Below the pieces are notes generated by a model that saw nothing but the letters and a program-made list of their open reading frames with translations, was not told where the DNA came from and made no database searches. 64,000 nt of DNA. Source: JAPLUA01 sp964625855. Its GTDB lineage: Bacteria; Verrucomicrobiota; Verrucomicrobiia; Limisphaerales; UBA8199. The stretch lies in NCBI GenBank assembly GCA_964625855.1, contig CAZVFC010000008.1:62001-126000 (forward strand), read 5' to 3'. Both the position numbers and the translations under genes were made by a program. This document shows, one piece after another, positions 43,288-51,470 of this stretch (position 1 is its first letter; each line of letters begins with the position of its first letter).

Positions 43288-44883
43288 TTATTTCTGAATC
43301 CGGCGATCTTCCACACGCCGCGACCACATCCCCGCGATCGCGGCCTCGGTTGGATACAGTTCGTGGCGCTTCAGGTGGCCCGCCCTATACCGGCGGTGAG
43401 CCTCCCTGGCCACGGGCTCCAGCAGAACCGGCCAACCGCTCTGCACGTAGAATGGGACCACCAACCGAGCATCAATCTCCCTGAGCTTCTCCCCATTTGC
43501 GGCAGCGCTCGACATCCGATGACCCGATTCCAGGGCGCCGTCAGGATGAAGCTCGGGATACCAATACCCGATCGAGAACCAGCCCCGTTTGAAGTCCTCA
43601 TCCGGGAGCTTGCGGAGCCGCTTCCCATCAATCACGGCGACCAACTCACGGAGCCACGCCAGCGCCTGATCACAATTCATCGGAACCGGCGAGGTGAAGC
43701 GATAGGTCGTGTCCTCGGTAGGCTTCAGGGCCACCTTGAGATAATTCGTCACCACATTGCCCACAGCCTCCCCGACCAGGGGTGGAACCGCATTTCCGAT
43801 CAACCGGAACTGCTGGGTCCTGGAGACAGGAAAGGCGAACCAATCGGGAAAGCTCTGAACGCGGGCAGCCTCACGGGCGGTCAAGGACCTGTTCTGTGTC
43901 GGATGGATGAACATCAGACCGTCCTTGCTCATGTGCGCCACTATGGTTGAGCACGGTTCCTTCCGGTGCTGGCGCGTGTATCGGTCTTTGAAGTTTTCCT
44001 TGTCGTAAGGGAAGTCGAACTCCACGCCCCGCAACATGGCTTCCTTGGAGTTCTCGCCCTCGTACAGTTTGGCAAAATCGCCAAGATCCCGATCGCTATG
44101 GGGGCGTGCCACATGCGCAGTCAGCTTCGATGAGCGGCCGACCTCCAGAACACCTTCAAGGTAGCCCGGGCCAAACTGCCTCAGATAGCGCCTTCTGAGC
44201 CCGAGGGGATAATCCCGCTCTTCGATCCCCGTCCCAGCCGCCAAAGCAGGAAGATCCCCGATCGCCATCCATAACGACGGATGGGCACACGCCTTTTCTG
44301 GACGAACCAGGGAATCGATGAAGTAATGAGGGAGGTCCCCTCTGGTCCCAATGAACAACTGTCGACGGCGCTTCTGCGGAACCCCAAGCTCAAAAGCATC
44401 CTCTGCCTTGGGCAGGACCCGATAGCCCAGATCCCGGGCTTCCTTCTGCACCCGCGCATAGTATTCGCCATCAGCCGCCGAGCGAATCCCCAGGACATTC
44501 TCCATCACGAAAACCTTGGGACGGAAGTGCGCAACGTATCGGAGGAACTGTTTATACAGGTGCCTCCGTTTATCCTCGACGATCCGCTCGCCGCTGTTTG
44601 AACCATCCGCCTGTCGCGAGATGCTGAACCCCTGGCATGGCGGCCCGCCGACAATCACGTCAACACTATGGCCACCAATCAGTGCCGCCAGTGTCTCTGG
44701 ATCATACTTTACCAGGTCCTCTTGAAGAACGTGTTGAAGATTGGGGAAGTTCGCCCGGTAGACCCGGATCGCGTCCGGGTTAAAATCAACCGCCGCGAGG
44801 CATTTCAGCCCGGCCCGCTCCAGCCCGAGGCTGAAACCACCACAGCCACAAAAAAGGTCAAGAAATGTTATTACGCTCTTCAT
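43288..44883 (-). CDS. drmMII: DISARM cytosine-5 DNA methyltransferase (DrmMII-like)
   Basis: 531 aa from ATG 44883 (44898 is an alternative). 5mC motifs are in order: I in TFLDLFCGCGGFSLGLERAG, IV in VIVGGPPCQGFSISRQ (catalytic Cys near 81), VI in VFVMENVLGI, VIII in PQKRRRQLFIGTRG, X in FRLIGNAVPPLVGEAVGNVV. About 170 extra C-terminal residues follow. It marks host DNA so that DISARM spares it. It is first in the operon. The minus-strand TATAAT at 44957-44962 gives it an ordinary leader. Confidence 0.93.
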   Translation of the reverse strand: MKSVITFLDLFCGCGGFSLGLERAGLKCLAAVDFNPDAIRVYRANFPNLQHVLQEDLVKYDPETLAALIGGHSVDVIVGGPPCQGFSISRQADGSNSGERIVEDKRRHLYKQFLRYVAHFRPKVFVMENVLGIRSAADGEYYARVQKEARDLGYRVLPKAEDAFELGVPQKRRRQLFIGTRGDLPHYFIDSLVRPEKACAHPSLWMAIGDLPALAAGTGIEERDYPLGLRRRYLRQFGPGYLEGVLEVGRSSKLTAHVARPHSDRDLGDFAKLYEGENSKEAMLRGVEFDFPYDKENFKDRYTRQHRKEPCSTIVAHMSKDGLMFIHPTQNRSLTAREAARVQSFPDWFAFPVSRTQQFRLIGNAVPPLVGEAVGNVVTNYLKVALKPTEDTTYRFTSPVPMNCDQALAWLRELVAVIDGKRLRKLPDEDFKRGWFSIGYWYPELHPDGALESGHRMSSAAANGEKLREIDARLVVPFYVQSGWPVLLEPVAREAHRRYRAGHLKRHELYPTEAAIAGMWSRRVEDRRIQK

Positions 44884-44956
44884 TCCGGCGATCAGCATCA
44901 CATTCGACTGACCGGGGGGGCGCCCTCTTTGCCCCGAACGCCCTCGCGGACAACTT

Positions 44957-44985
44957 ATTATAGTGTTCGCCACCTGCCTTCAATG
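44957..44985 (-). promoter_or_regulatory. Likely promoter of the DISARM operon
   Basis: TATAAT (44957-44962 as complement) is preceded 15 nt upstream by TTGAAG. It lies about 60-75 nt before the methyltransferase start, inside the gap between the divergent DISARM and PIN-like genes. Confidence 0.5.
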
Positions 44986-45161
44986 AAGAAAACTTCAAGA
45001 ATCTCACCTGAGGTGTACCTGGAACAAGCACGAACTGGAGGGTTGCGCACAATTGAAATCACGCGTGCATCGAGGCCGGCTCCACTGCCAGCGCCTGCTC
45101 CTCCCCGTCCAGTTTGCCACTCGCGCACGTCAGTGGCAGCCGATACTCTCCCACCAGTCAT

Positions 45162-46079
45162 ATGAAGCTGATTGCCCTGGATCAGAATGTGATATCAGAT
45201 CTGGCAGACCCGCCGAGCGCCATCTGGGGGGAGATCCTTGACCTGCTCAGGGTGGGCGTGAGGAAGGGGGCGATCCTCTGCCCCACACCCACGGAGACGA
45301 TCAGCGAGTCGGTCCACCTGGACCGCAGGCGACGCGAGCGCATTGAGCAACTCTGCGCTGAGCTGTCCCACGGCTACTACTTCCGGTTCCCCTGGGATGT
45401 CATAGCAAGGGAGGCCCTGGCCAGGGTCCGGCCTGGCGTCGATACATTGCCCCTCTGGCGCCCGCCGCAGGTCAACAAATCAAGCGAGGCCGAGAACACG
45501 GCCCACTCCCGTGCGATTTGGAAGGACAGCGCAGGATTTGAGAACGCGGCCAACCCCTTGACGCCGGAGGAGCTGCAGTCGGTGTTTGACTCCAAGGCGT
45601 CCAGGGAGTTCTCGCCCGGAGACCTGAGCCACATGTGGGCAGTCGAGTGGCTCCGCATGGTAAGGGGGCATCTGAACAAGCTCAGGAACGGCCAGATGAT
45701 CGGTGACGAGCAGTTCATCATCCAGATGATCTGCGGCACCCTGGTGGATATGCAGGTCACCGACAAGGAGATCACCGGCCTCCTCCGGAACATTCAGCGC
45801 GGGCAGTGGCTGGAGATCCCGATGCTGACCTGCTGGTTCGCCCTCGACGGGCTCTTCATCTACGACCAGCTGTTCCGCCGGCGACGCTACCGCTACAACG
45901 ACGAGTGGGACAAGTTCCGGGCCGGCGACGCCTTCCACGCCGCCCATTGCTTCATCACGGACCGGGGCATGGCCGCGGCGCTCAGGCAGTTGAAGCTTCC
46001 TATGTCCGGGTGCTTCGATGTGTTCTCGTCCGTCGACGCCAAGGCGATTGTGGCCTACCTGAGGGCAGCCATCGAATGA
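45162..46079 (+). CDS. PIN-like domain protein 1
   Basis: 305 aa from ATG 45162. It opens MKLIALDQNVISDLADPPSA, with an acidic residue after the first strand as in PIN nucleases. It ends with WDKFRAGDAFHAAHCFITDR, G-M, the 'D..HaA.c..iTdd' pair of acidic residues that completes a PIN site. The long helical middle is unlike VapC toxins, so it belongs to a larger PIN-like group. It is transcribed away from DISARM and 46 nt before a TPR-like gene. RNA cleavage during defence is possible but not shown. Confidence 0.65.
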   Translation: MKLIALDQNVISDLADPPSAIWGEILDLLRVGVRKGAILCPTPTETISESVHLDRRRRERIEQLCAELSHGYYFRFPWDVIAREALARVRPGVDTLPLWRPPQVNKSSEAENTAHSRAIWKDSAGFENAANPLTPEELQSVFDSKASREFSPGDLSHMWAVEWLRMVRGHLNKLRNGQMIGDEQFIIQMICGTLVDMQVTDKEITGLLRNIQRGQWLEIPMLTCWFALDGLFIYDQLFRRRRYRYNDEWDKFRAGDAFHAAHCFITDRGMAAALRQLKLPMSGCFDVFSSVDAKAIVAYLRAAIE

Positions 46080-46125
46080 AGGTTTCTAACGGCTTGACGG
46101 CGAGATCACGCAGTGACCCAATAAA

Positions 46126-47049
46126 ATGAAGATAATCCAGAAGCCCTACACCCTTTGCCAATGCGGGATGGACCAGCGCGATTGGCGCTTCGAGGAGTCC
46201 GACGACATCCTCGCCGCAACAGAGGAGTTCGACCACATACTGGAGCACCACCGGGGGCGCGCCTATGTTCAAGCGTTGGCGCGTTTCCTGAAAGCACACC
46301 CCAACCACATCGACGCGCTGCACCATTACTCCACTTGCAAGCTCCATGCCGACAAGGACCTGGAGGCGCTGGGGCTCTCGCACACTGCAGTGGCCACAGG
46401 GATACGCGCCTTCCCAAAGGAGTTCGTCGTCGGGCGGGACCGGCTGGACACGGGCTATGTCTCGAACCGGCCATTCCTGCGGGCCTGCCATGGGCTCATG
46501 CTCGCCCAGCACGCGGTCGGCCTAGTGGACGAGGCGATCGACACGGGTCGGATGTGCCTCGGATTCGATCCAGGCGACCGGAACGGGGCGCGGATCGAGC
46601 TGCCCAGATACTTCCTTGAGCAGGGCCGCGACCACCTTGCCTTGGAGCTTTTTGAGAAGCCGGCATACAAAGAGACATTCCACGACCTGGAATACCTTCA
46701 CGCGCTGGCACTGATCCGGCTCGGAAGGACGGCCGAGGCCAGGAAGACGTTGGAGTCCTGCCTGCACTACCAGCCTCTCGTTGCCAAATACCTCCTCGAT
46801 TCATCCCTCCCTGAACCGCCCAACGAGGACAGGTTCGGCGGGGTCGTCTGGGGGAGCGAACTGGAGGGCTGGATACACGCCCTCCAGCACGGGCATCTCT
46901 GGCGGACGAACCGGGAGGCCATGGAAATACTCCGCAAGGAGTCGGAACCGCATTCCCGCAACAGCTGGAAGCGCTTGAGCAGTGGGCCGGGAGGACGGCA
47001 GCAACCAGCGGGACCGAGTATGCCTGCAGGGGACGTACAAGGCGGGTAA
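46126..47049 (+). CDS. TPR-like repeat protein
   Basis: 307 aa. Helical pairs repeat with TPR spacing: YVQALARFLKAHPNHIDALH, THVATGIRAF-like segments, LRACHGLMLAQHAVGLVDEA, YFLEQGRDHLALELFEKPAY and HALALIRLGRTAEARKTLES. A Cys motif (LCQCGMDQRDWRFEESDD) opens the protein. The last 30 residues are Gly/Pro-rich and may be read-through beyond the ancestral end. It may scaffold or sense a partner; the flanking PIN-like genes are candidates. Confidence 0.65.
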   Translation: MKIIQKPYTLCQCGMDQRDWRFEESDDILAATEEFDHILEHHRGRAYVQALARFLKAHPNHIDALHHYSTCKLHADKDLEALGLSHTAVATGIRAFPKEFVVGRDRLDTGYVSNRPFLRACHGLMLAQHAVGLVDEAIDTGRMCLGFDPGDRNGARIELPRYFLEQGRDHLALELFEKPAYKETFHDLEYLHALALIRLGRTAEARKTLESCLHYQPLVAKYLLDSSLPEPPNEDRFGGVVWGSELEGWIHALQHGHLWRTNREAMEILRKESEPHSRNSWKRLSSGPGGRQQPAGPSMPAGDVQGG

Positions 47050-47276
47050 TCGGGCGCATGGAATTCCCCGTCTCGGGAAGTTCAGGGCAAAGTAGGGGCC
47101 GACCGGATTCGACCTCCACCGTTAGACGCCTGTCGTGGCGGTTCGATCTCATTGTGGCTGGTGATGGCCAGTAGACATCATTAGCACCCCGCAGCAAAGA
47201 ATTGCTAATAAAGGGAGCTTCCTGTACCCTCCGGTTGAGTGGGGCGCCCGATCAGCGTCGAACAAACAAACATTAT
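47050..47276. other. Intergenic region
   Basis: About 230 bases without a gene. TTATAT stands directly before the next ATG, so the small gene that follows may have a very short leader. Confidence 0.35.
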
Positions 47277-47456
47277 ATGCGCGTAGGTTTTAACGGCGTT
47301 ACGAAGCGAATGCCCGGACAGAAGGCTCCGGTGGAGATGGTGAAGCTCCTACCGGCCCTGGAACTGCCAGCTCAGCGAGCTGCCGCCCCGACCCTGAAGC
47401 CGAGAGTGGCCCTCGCCATCCTGGAGGAACTCCGCGCCCGCAGGAAGAAGACCTGA
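47277..47456 (+). CDS. Small basic protein upstream of PIN-like protein 2
   Basis: 59 aa: MRVGFNGVTKRMPGQKAPVE through AILEELRARRKKT. It is basic, with a single predicted helix at the end. It is 3 nt before the PIN-like gene, so the two are translated together. A small partner upstream of a PIN protein is the order of VapBC-type antitoxin-toxin pairs, but no AbrB, MetJ or Phd fold is visible. Confidence 0.5.
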   Translation: MRVGFNGVTKRMPGQKAPVEMVKLLPALELPAQRAAAPTLKPRVALAILEELRARRKKT

Positions 47457-47459
47457 CGT

Positions 47460-48287
47460 ATGCGTATCGCCCCGCCAAACCGAAATCCCCACAACCTCAC
47501 GATCGACACCAGCGTGTTCGTGCTGTCGCTGAGCGAGGATAAGCATTTCCCGGCACAGCGGCACAGCGGCCATTTAAAGCCCTCCGAAGCACGGGGCATG
47601 CTTCAGGAGATACTGGCGGGCCTGCCGCCAACATGGGTCTTGCATCAGGAGCAGGTTGTGGAACTCCGACAGGTTGTCAGGGGAATCATCGCGCGATCTC
47701 TACGAGTATTGGAGAACCATGAGCGGCCCAAGGCAGACCAGATCTACCTGGATGCTGAAGAGGTCAGGAATGCCCAGGAGTTCCTTTCCTACCTCGACGC
47801 ATTAAACAACGAGCTCATTTCTCATCCCGAACGCGAGGATGTCATCTATGGCGCACCCGGCTGCTCAGAGGCAGAAGCAGCCGTTCGCCTCGCTAACAGC
47901 ATCCGCGACGAGGTCCGCGCGACGGTGGGCAGTGATGAGTTCCGGGATACCCTCTTCTGTTGCTTTGCCCTGGCCAGCTCCAACCCGAACGGGGCCAACA
48001 GCGTCATCCACTGCGATTCGCACTTCGATCGGATTCGCGAGACCCTCGAAAGTCACGTAAGCATGCTGGTTCGAACCAACCCCAAGGATTACGATTCGCT
48101 CCCCGAACCGCAGAAGATACTCCTGCAGAATTTCGCCTCATCGAACACCGACCGCAGAAAGAAGACGCCGGTTCTCAAGTTGCCCAACTTTGTAAACCTG
48201 ATGGACTTCAAGTTCAAGACGGCCATGCCCGACCAAAAAGTGAAGCCCCTGATGGCCGAGAAATTCCCGGCTCCGACGATCGAGTAG
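47460..48287 (+). CDS. PIN-like domain protein 2
   Basis: 275 aa. Strand 1 with Asp is in PHNLTIDTSVFVLSLSEDKH. The distal acidic site is in FRDTLFCCFALASSNPNG followed by SVIHCDSHFDRI, the 'D.l..a.A......i.T.D.hF' form of PIN domains. Between them lies a long helical insert (WVLHQEQVVELRQVVRGIIA). It differs in sequence from the PIN-like protein at 45162. It is probably an RNase whose activity is held in check by the 59-aa partner. Confidence 0.6.
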   Translation: MRIAPPNRNPHNLTIDTSVFVLSLSEDKHFPAQRHSGHLKPSEARGMLQEILAGLPPTWVLHQEQVVELRQVVRGIIARSLRVLENHERPKADQIYLDAEEVRNAQEFLSYLDALNNELISHPEREDVIYGAPGCSEAEAAVRLANSIRDEVRATVGSDEFRDTLFCCFALASSNPNGANSVIHCDSHFDRIRETLESHVSMLVRTNPKDYDSLPEPQKILLQNFASSNTDRRKKTPVLKLPNFVNLMDFKFKTAMPDQKVKPLMAEKFPAPTIE

Positions 48288-48381
48288 GATGGGGCCAACG
48301 CCCCTAATTAATTTCGGACGCGGCACCTGCAATCAGGACCCGACCAGGGTTTGCCATTTGCAGTATGTTCGCCAGTTCCAG

Positions 48382-48579
48382 AATCCGTTCTCCTGCATCT
48401 TCGATGTCAATGAGGGCGTGCTTGATGAGTAGGAAAGGTCCGGCATCAGATTCTGCGCCTGCGACATGGCTGGAGAGGTCTGGCTGGCGCTGGTGCCACT
48501 AGGCGGCAAGGTCCTCACCATCGCGAGCGATCCCGAGGGCAACGGACCGGGTGCGATACATGTCTTCGACCAGGAGTGA
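48382..48579 (+). pseudogene. Decayed small gene, copy 2 of a duplicated pair
   Basis: The frame reads NPFSCIFDVNEGVLDE, stop, ERSGIRFCACDMAGEVWLAL, then VPLGGKVLTIASDPEGNGPG, AIHVFDQE and stop. It matches the frameshifted gene at 31540-31796 almost position for position, but carries a TAG in the middle. The next ATG (48646, MGLTF) corresponds to the start of the second gene of that pair; its continuation is lost. Confidence 0.75.
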
Positions 48580-48712
48580 CCACACACCACCTCAAAAACA
48601 TCGCTTTTCGTCCGGGAACCCAACACGATCACCAGAAAGAGCGGCATGGGCCTTACGTTTCCCTCTCAGGCCCTGTCGTGCCCCTTGCCACCCAACCCGA
48701 AACCAAATCGCC

Positions 48713-49275
48713 TCACGCATACTTCATGGCCGCCTCCACCAACAGCGGCTGCGCCTTCGTGGAAAGCGCTTCCGGGTCGATTCCAAGCTGGCCGACCACG
48801 CTGTGGCGGAGCTCCCCGTCGTAATCGCGGAGCAGGCGCTCGGCTGCCGCGAGCCAGTGCGGGCTCTCGGTGACGTGGCAGGGGGCCCCAGCTTCTCCGC
48901 GTTCCAGAGGAGGTTGCAGTAGGTCACCTTGTCCCGCCCCCAAATGAACTGCCGCCGGCTCGGGAACCACCCCTCGCCATTAGCCTGATGCAGGCAGCCG
49001 GTGCTGATCTTCCCGACGCTATCGTGCCAGAACGCCGGCCGTTCGACCGTGATCTCGTTAGCCGAGCGTGATTACTCCATCGCGTCGTACTTCCCACATT
49101 CCCCCTTGGTGACGCAGGCAATGAAACGCTACGCCAGCTTAAGTACGCTCTCCATCGAGCGGCACGGGTAGGCACGGATGTCCTTGTGGGTCGTGAGGGT
49201 GCCTGCCGACTCTAACTCCGCTACCGCTTGATAATCTAGTTTCTCCTCAACTTGCCCGAGCAAAACGAAACCGTT
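48713..49275 (-). pseudogene. Decayed gene of unknown family
   Basis: Reading leftward from about 49270: GFVLLGQVEEKLDYQAVAEL, ESAGTLTTHKDIRAYPCRSM, then stops, then RPAFWHDSVGKISTGCLHQA, NGEGWFPSRRQFIWGRDKVT and YCNLLWNAEKLG. After a frameshift at a C/G run it continues CHVTESPHWLAAAERLLRDY. At least two stops and one frameshift interrupt it. The joined product would be about 180 aa; I do not recognise it. Confidence 0.55.
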
Positions 49276-49280
49276 GTTCC

Positions 49281-49292
49281 TATAATTCTGGC
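49281..49292 (+). promoter_or_regulatory. Leaderless-type -10 element before the HTH gene
   Basis: TATAAT at 49281-49286 leaves 6 nt before ATG 49293, so transcription should begin at or near the start codon. Confidence 0.55.
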
Positions 49293-49490
49293 ATGATGAT
49301 AAATAGTGTCAGCATGTGGTTGGGCGGTCGAGACGCCGGCGCGTACCTGGGCTATTCACGTGACTGGGTAGAAATCCGGGCGACTAAGTGGCAGCCGGAC
49401 CACGTACCTGGCCGGATTCGTTACAAGACGAACAAGCAGAATGGGGACCGAAAGTACTACGTTCCGGACCTGGATTGGTTTCTGGAGTAG
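49293..49490 (+). CDS. Small HTH protein, excisionase-like
   Basis: 65 aa. The winged-HTH reads WLGGRDAGAYLGYSRDWVEI, then RYKTNKQNGDRKYYVPDLDW, as in MerR/Xis-type DNA-binding domains ('...aa.yLg.s...v......pd......r.ryy...dl..fl'). Its 3' end overlaps the integrase 3' end by 107 nt on the opposite strand. Position and size suggest a recombination directionality factor or regulator of the island. Confidence 0.8.
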   Translation: MMINSVSMWLGGRDAGAYLGYSRDWVEIRATKWQPDHVPGRIRYKTNKQNGDRKYYVPDLDWFLE

Positions 49491-50760
49491 GAGCTGTGAG
49501 CTTTTTGATCAAATCCGCCCACGCCGGTCCGCTTGCCGGAATCCAAGGGTATTTTGGCCCTTTGCCCTCTCGCCACGCCTGGGGTACCATCCCGTAAGAC
49601 GTTCGGAGCGTCTCAATCCCTCCAATCTGGTGAAGCTCGAATGCGATCTGAGAATCCTCAATTCCCCAGCTACGCCGCACCAGCACGTAGAAAGCCCTGC
49701 CACCATGGCTGGTGTACTTCCTCGGAAGCACCTCGCGCTCCCAGAGCCGATCCAGCAGCGTCGTTAAAGAGGTGGCACCAATGGGCTGGACCCCTTTGGT
49801 CCCGGTGCCCCGCTTGCACCGCCCAGGGAACATCCACTTCGAGCCTGGAAACCTCTTTTCGTGCCAGACCGCGTGCGCTTTCCTCAGTTCCTGTAGGCCT
49901 TCGTTAAGGTGCAGATAGCTGGCTCCGATCTCATTTTTCTCAGCCCGCCGGATCGTCATCGTATTGCCATTTACGTGTCCCAATTCCCCAGGACCGGGAA
50001 TCATCTTGAGCTTGATGGTTTCATCTGTTCGCATCCCGCTAAACGATTCCCAGAGCCACTGCCAGCCCGCGCTTTCGGAGCGCGGATCCGAGAGCAACAC
50101 CTTCGCTCCGCAGTGCAGCTCCTCTGTGCTCTCCGGCGCGACCTCTTTGGCGTGGCGGGCTTTCTTCGGGCTATAGTACCTGGTCCGTTTGGCGATTGGG
50201 TTAGAGGGGATGAGCTTTTTTCTGACGGACCAGTTGAGCGCATTGCTCAGGCAGGTGAGGTCGAGGTCAACGCTTCGATCGCACTCGGCACCGCTCCGCG
50301 TGGCGTGCTTCTTCCTCCACCGGTGGTATTTGTCTGAACTGTCCTGATCCAGCTCGTCCACGAAGTTCCCCTTGAAACCGGCACGAAGAGACGTGATGGA
50401 GTCGTTTTCGCTGCGCATGTGTTTCTCGCCGGGGTAGGTCATCCGACCGCGACGGATGCTTGGGTGGCCCGCGTTGTGGTAAACGTCCAGCACCTTCTCA
50501 ATCTTCACCCGGCTGGCCTTTTTTGGTGGCGCGGTAATGCCCAGCTTCTGGTTCGTCCTCGCGTGGACCCATTGATCTCGCAATTTCCTGGCCACACCGA
50601 CGCGCGTGGTTTTCAGGCAAAGATTGGTATCCGTGCCGTCCCCGTCGGTTTTGCGGATGTAGAACATCCGCTGTTTGCTGACTTTGCCGTTTACCTTTAC
50701 GCTTACCTCACGAAAATAAAGGTAGGGCTCCCCATCCAGTTTTCTGAGCTGGTTTGCCAT
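49384..50760 (-). CDS. Tyrosine integrase of the island
   Basis: 458 aa from ATG 50760. Catalytic residues are visible: Arg in WESFSGMRTDETIKLKM, His and Arg in KYTSHGGRAFYVLVRRSW, Tyr in IETLRTSYGMVPQAW. The N-terminal arm (GEPYLYFREVSVKVNGKVSK) is typical of integrases that use tRNA genes. ATG 50760 is chosen because TATAAT lies at 50770-50775 (complement), 9 nt ahead, giving a near-leaderless message. It lies 155 nt from tRNA-Arg, the probable attachment site. Confidence 0.92.
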   Translation of the reverse strand: MANQLRKLDGEPYLYFREVSVKVNGKVSKQRMFYIRKTDGDGTDTNLCLKTTRVGVARKLRDQWVHARTNQKLGITAPPKKASRVKIEKVLDVYHNAGHPSIRRGRMTYPGEKHMRSENDSITSLRAGFKGNFVDELDQDSSDKYHRWRKKHATRSGAECDRSVDLDLTCLSNALNWSVRKKLIPSNPIAKRTRYYSPKKARHAKEVAPESTEELHCGAKVLLSDPRSESAGWQWLWESFSGMRTDETIKLKMIPGPGELGHVNGNTMTIRRAEKNEIGASYLHLNEGLQELRKAHAVWHEKRFPGSKWMFPGRCKRGTGTKGVQPIGATSLTTLLDRLWEREVLPRKYTSHGGRAFYVLVRRSWGIEDSQIAFELHQIGGIETLRTSYGMVPQAWREGKGPKYPWIPASGPAWADLIKKLTAPTPETNPGPERSTFGPHSACSSCNESGQVRGPAAT

Positions 50761-50915
50761 GTCATGGGGATTATATGGGGAAACGCCATTTCGGCAAGCT
50801 TTTTTGGGCAAGAAAAAGAGGGCTATTCCAGAAGCCTTTTGCCGCTTTCTAAAGTGAAGTTTAGCCTGTATTTACAGGGTTTATGCAAGGGTACTGGTTT
50901 TTTAGGCGGGAGTGG

Positions 50916-50989
50916 CGCACCCATCAGGAGTTGAACCTGAAACCTTCTGATCCGTAGTCAGATGCTCTATCCAATTGAGCTATGGGTGC
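50916..50989 (-). tRNA. tRNA-Arg (anticodon ACG)
   Basis: On the minus strand the acceptor GCACCCA pairs with TGGGTGC. The D arm is AGCTCAATTGGATAGAGC. The anticodon stem-loop is TCTGA-CTACGGA-TCAGA with anticodon ACG. The T arm is CAGGTTCAACTCCTG. The cloverleaf is complete and gives 74 nt including the discriminator. The 3' half faces the integrase, which is the usual orientation for a tRNA used as an attachment site. Confidence 0.95.
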
Positions 50990-51119
50990 AGCCGTTTACT
51001 CGCAGGCACTTACGACATGCAGCGATGCCGTAGCTAAACCACTAAAAACCGAACCCTGACGCCGCCGGCATGCGAAACGACGGCCCGATGCGGGGCCCGC
51101 CCAGCGCCGGCAGACGATT
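50990..51119. other. Short intergenic region
   Basis: Leader side of the tRNA on the complementary strand. A minus-strand promoter is expected here but I cannot place it. Confidence 0.35.
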
Positions 51120-51222
51120 CAGGTCTCGAGCTCGATCCGCTACGCGCCATCTGAGACATACTATGCCAGACTCCGAGTCAACGGCAAGCGCATTCGGAAG
51201 TCCTGTTTCAAGGGCACGTGAT
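51120..51222 (+). pseudogene. Integrase N-terminal arm remnant
   Basis: A hand-read frame gives SSSIRYAPSETYYARLRVNG, then KRIRKSCFKGT and stop. This is the arm-binding segment 'r......tYyaRlrvnGk.iRkSl' of verrucomicrobial tyrosine integrases. The rest of the gene is lost. It marks an earlier insertion at the same tRNA. Confidence 0.75.
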
Positions 51223-51470
51223 CATTCGGTAAACGCGCGGGGCGGTCGTCGGACCGCTGGTCGTCGCGAACGTCATCACCGCGTCGGTGGCCAACAACCC
51301 ATCGAGGATTTGCCACAGCAAAAGCCATCTGAGAGGCTTCCTGCTGTTCTTCCAGCGAGTCATCATAGTGAACGATATGTACGGGGAGGCACTATGGCAA
51401 ATCTTGAAGCGCCGCCGTGAGCCCCTTGAGGCGGGGCAGACCGTCAGGCCGTCGGCTACGACTGCGACCG
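51223..51470. other. Non-coding stretch
   Basis: No gene is supported. A short frame with MYGEALWQILKRRREPLEAG may be more integrase-associated debris. Confidence 0.4.
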
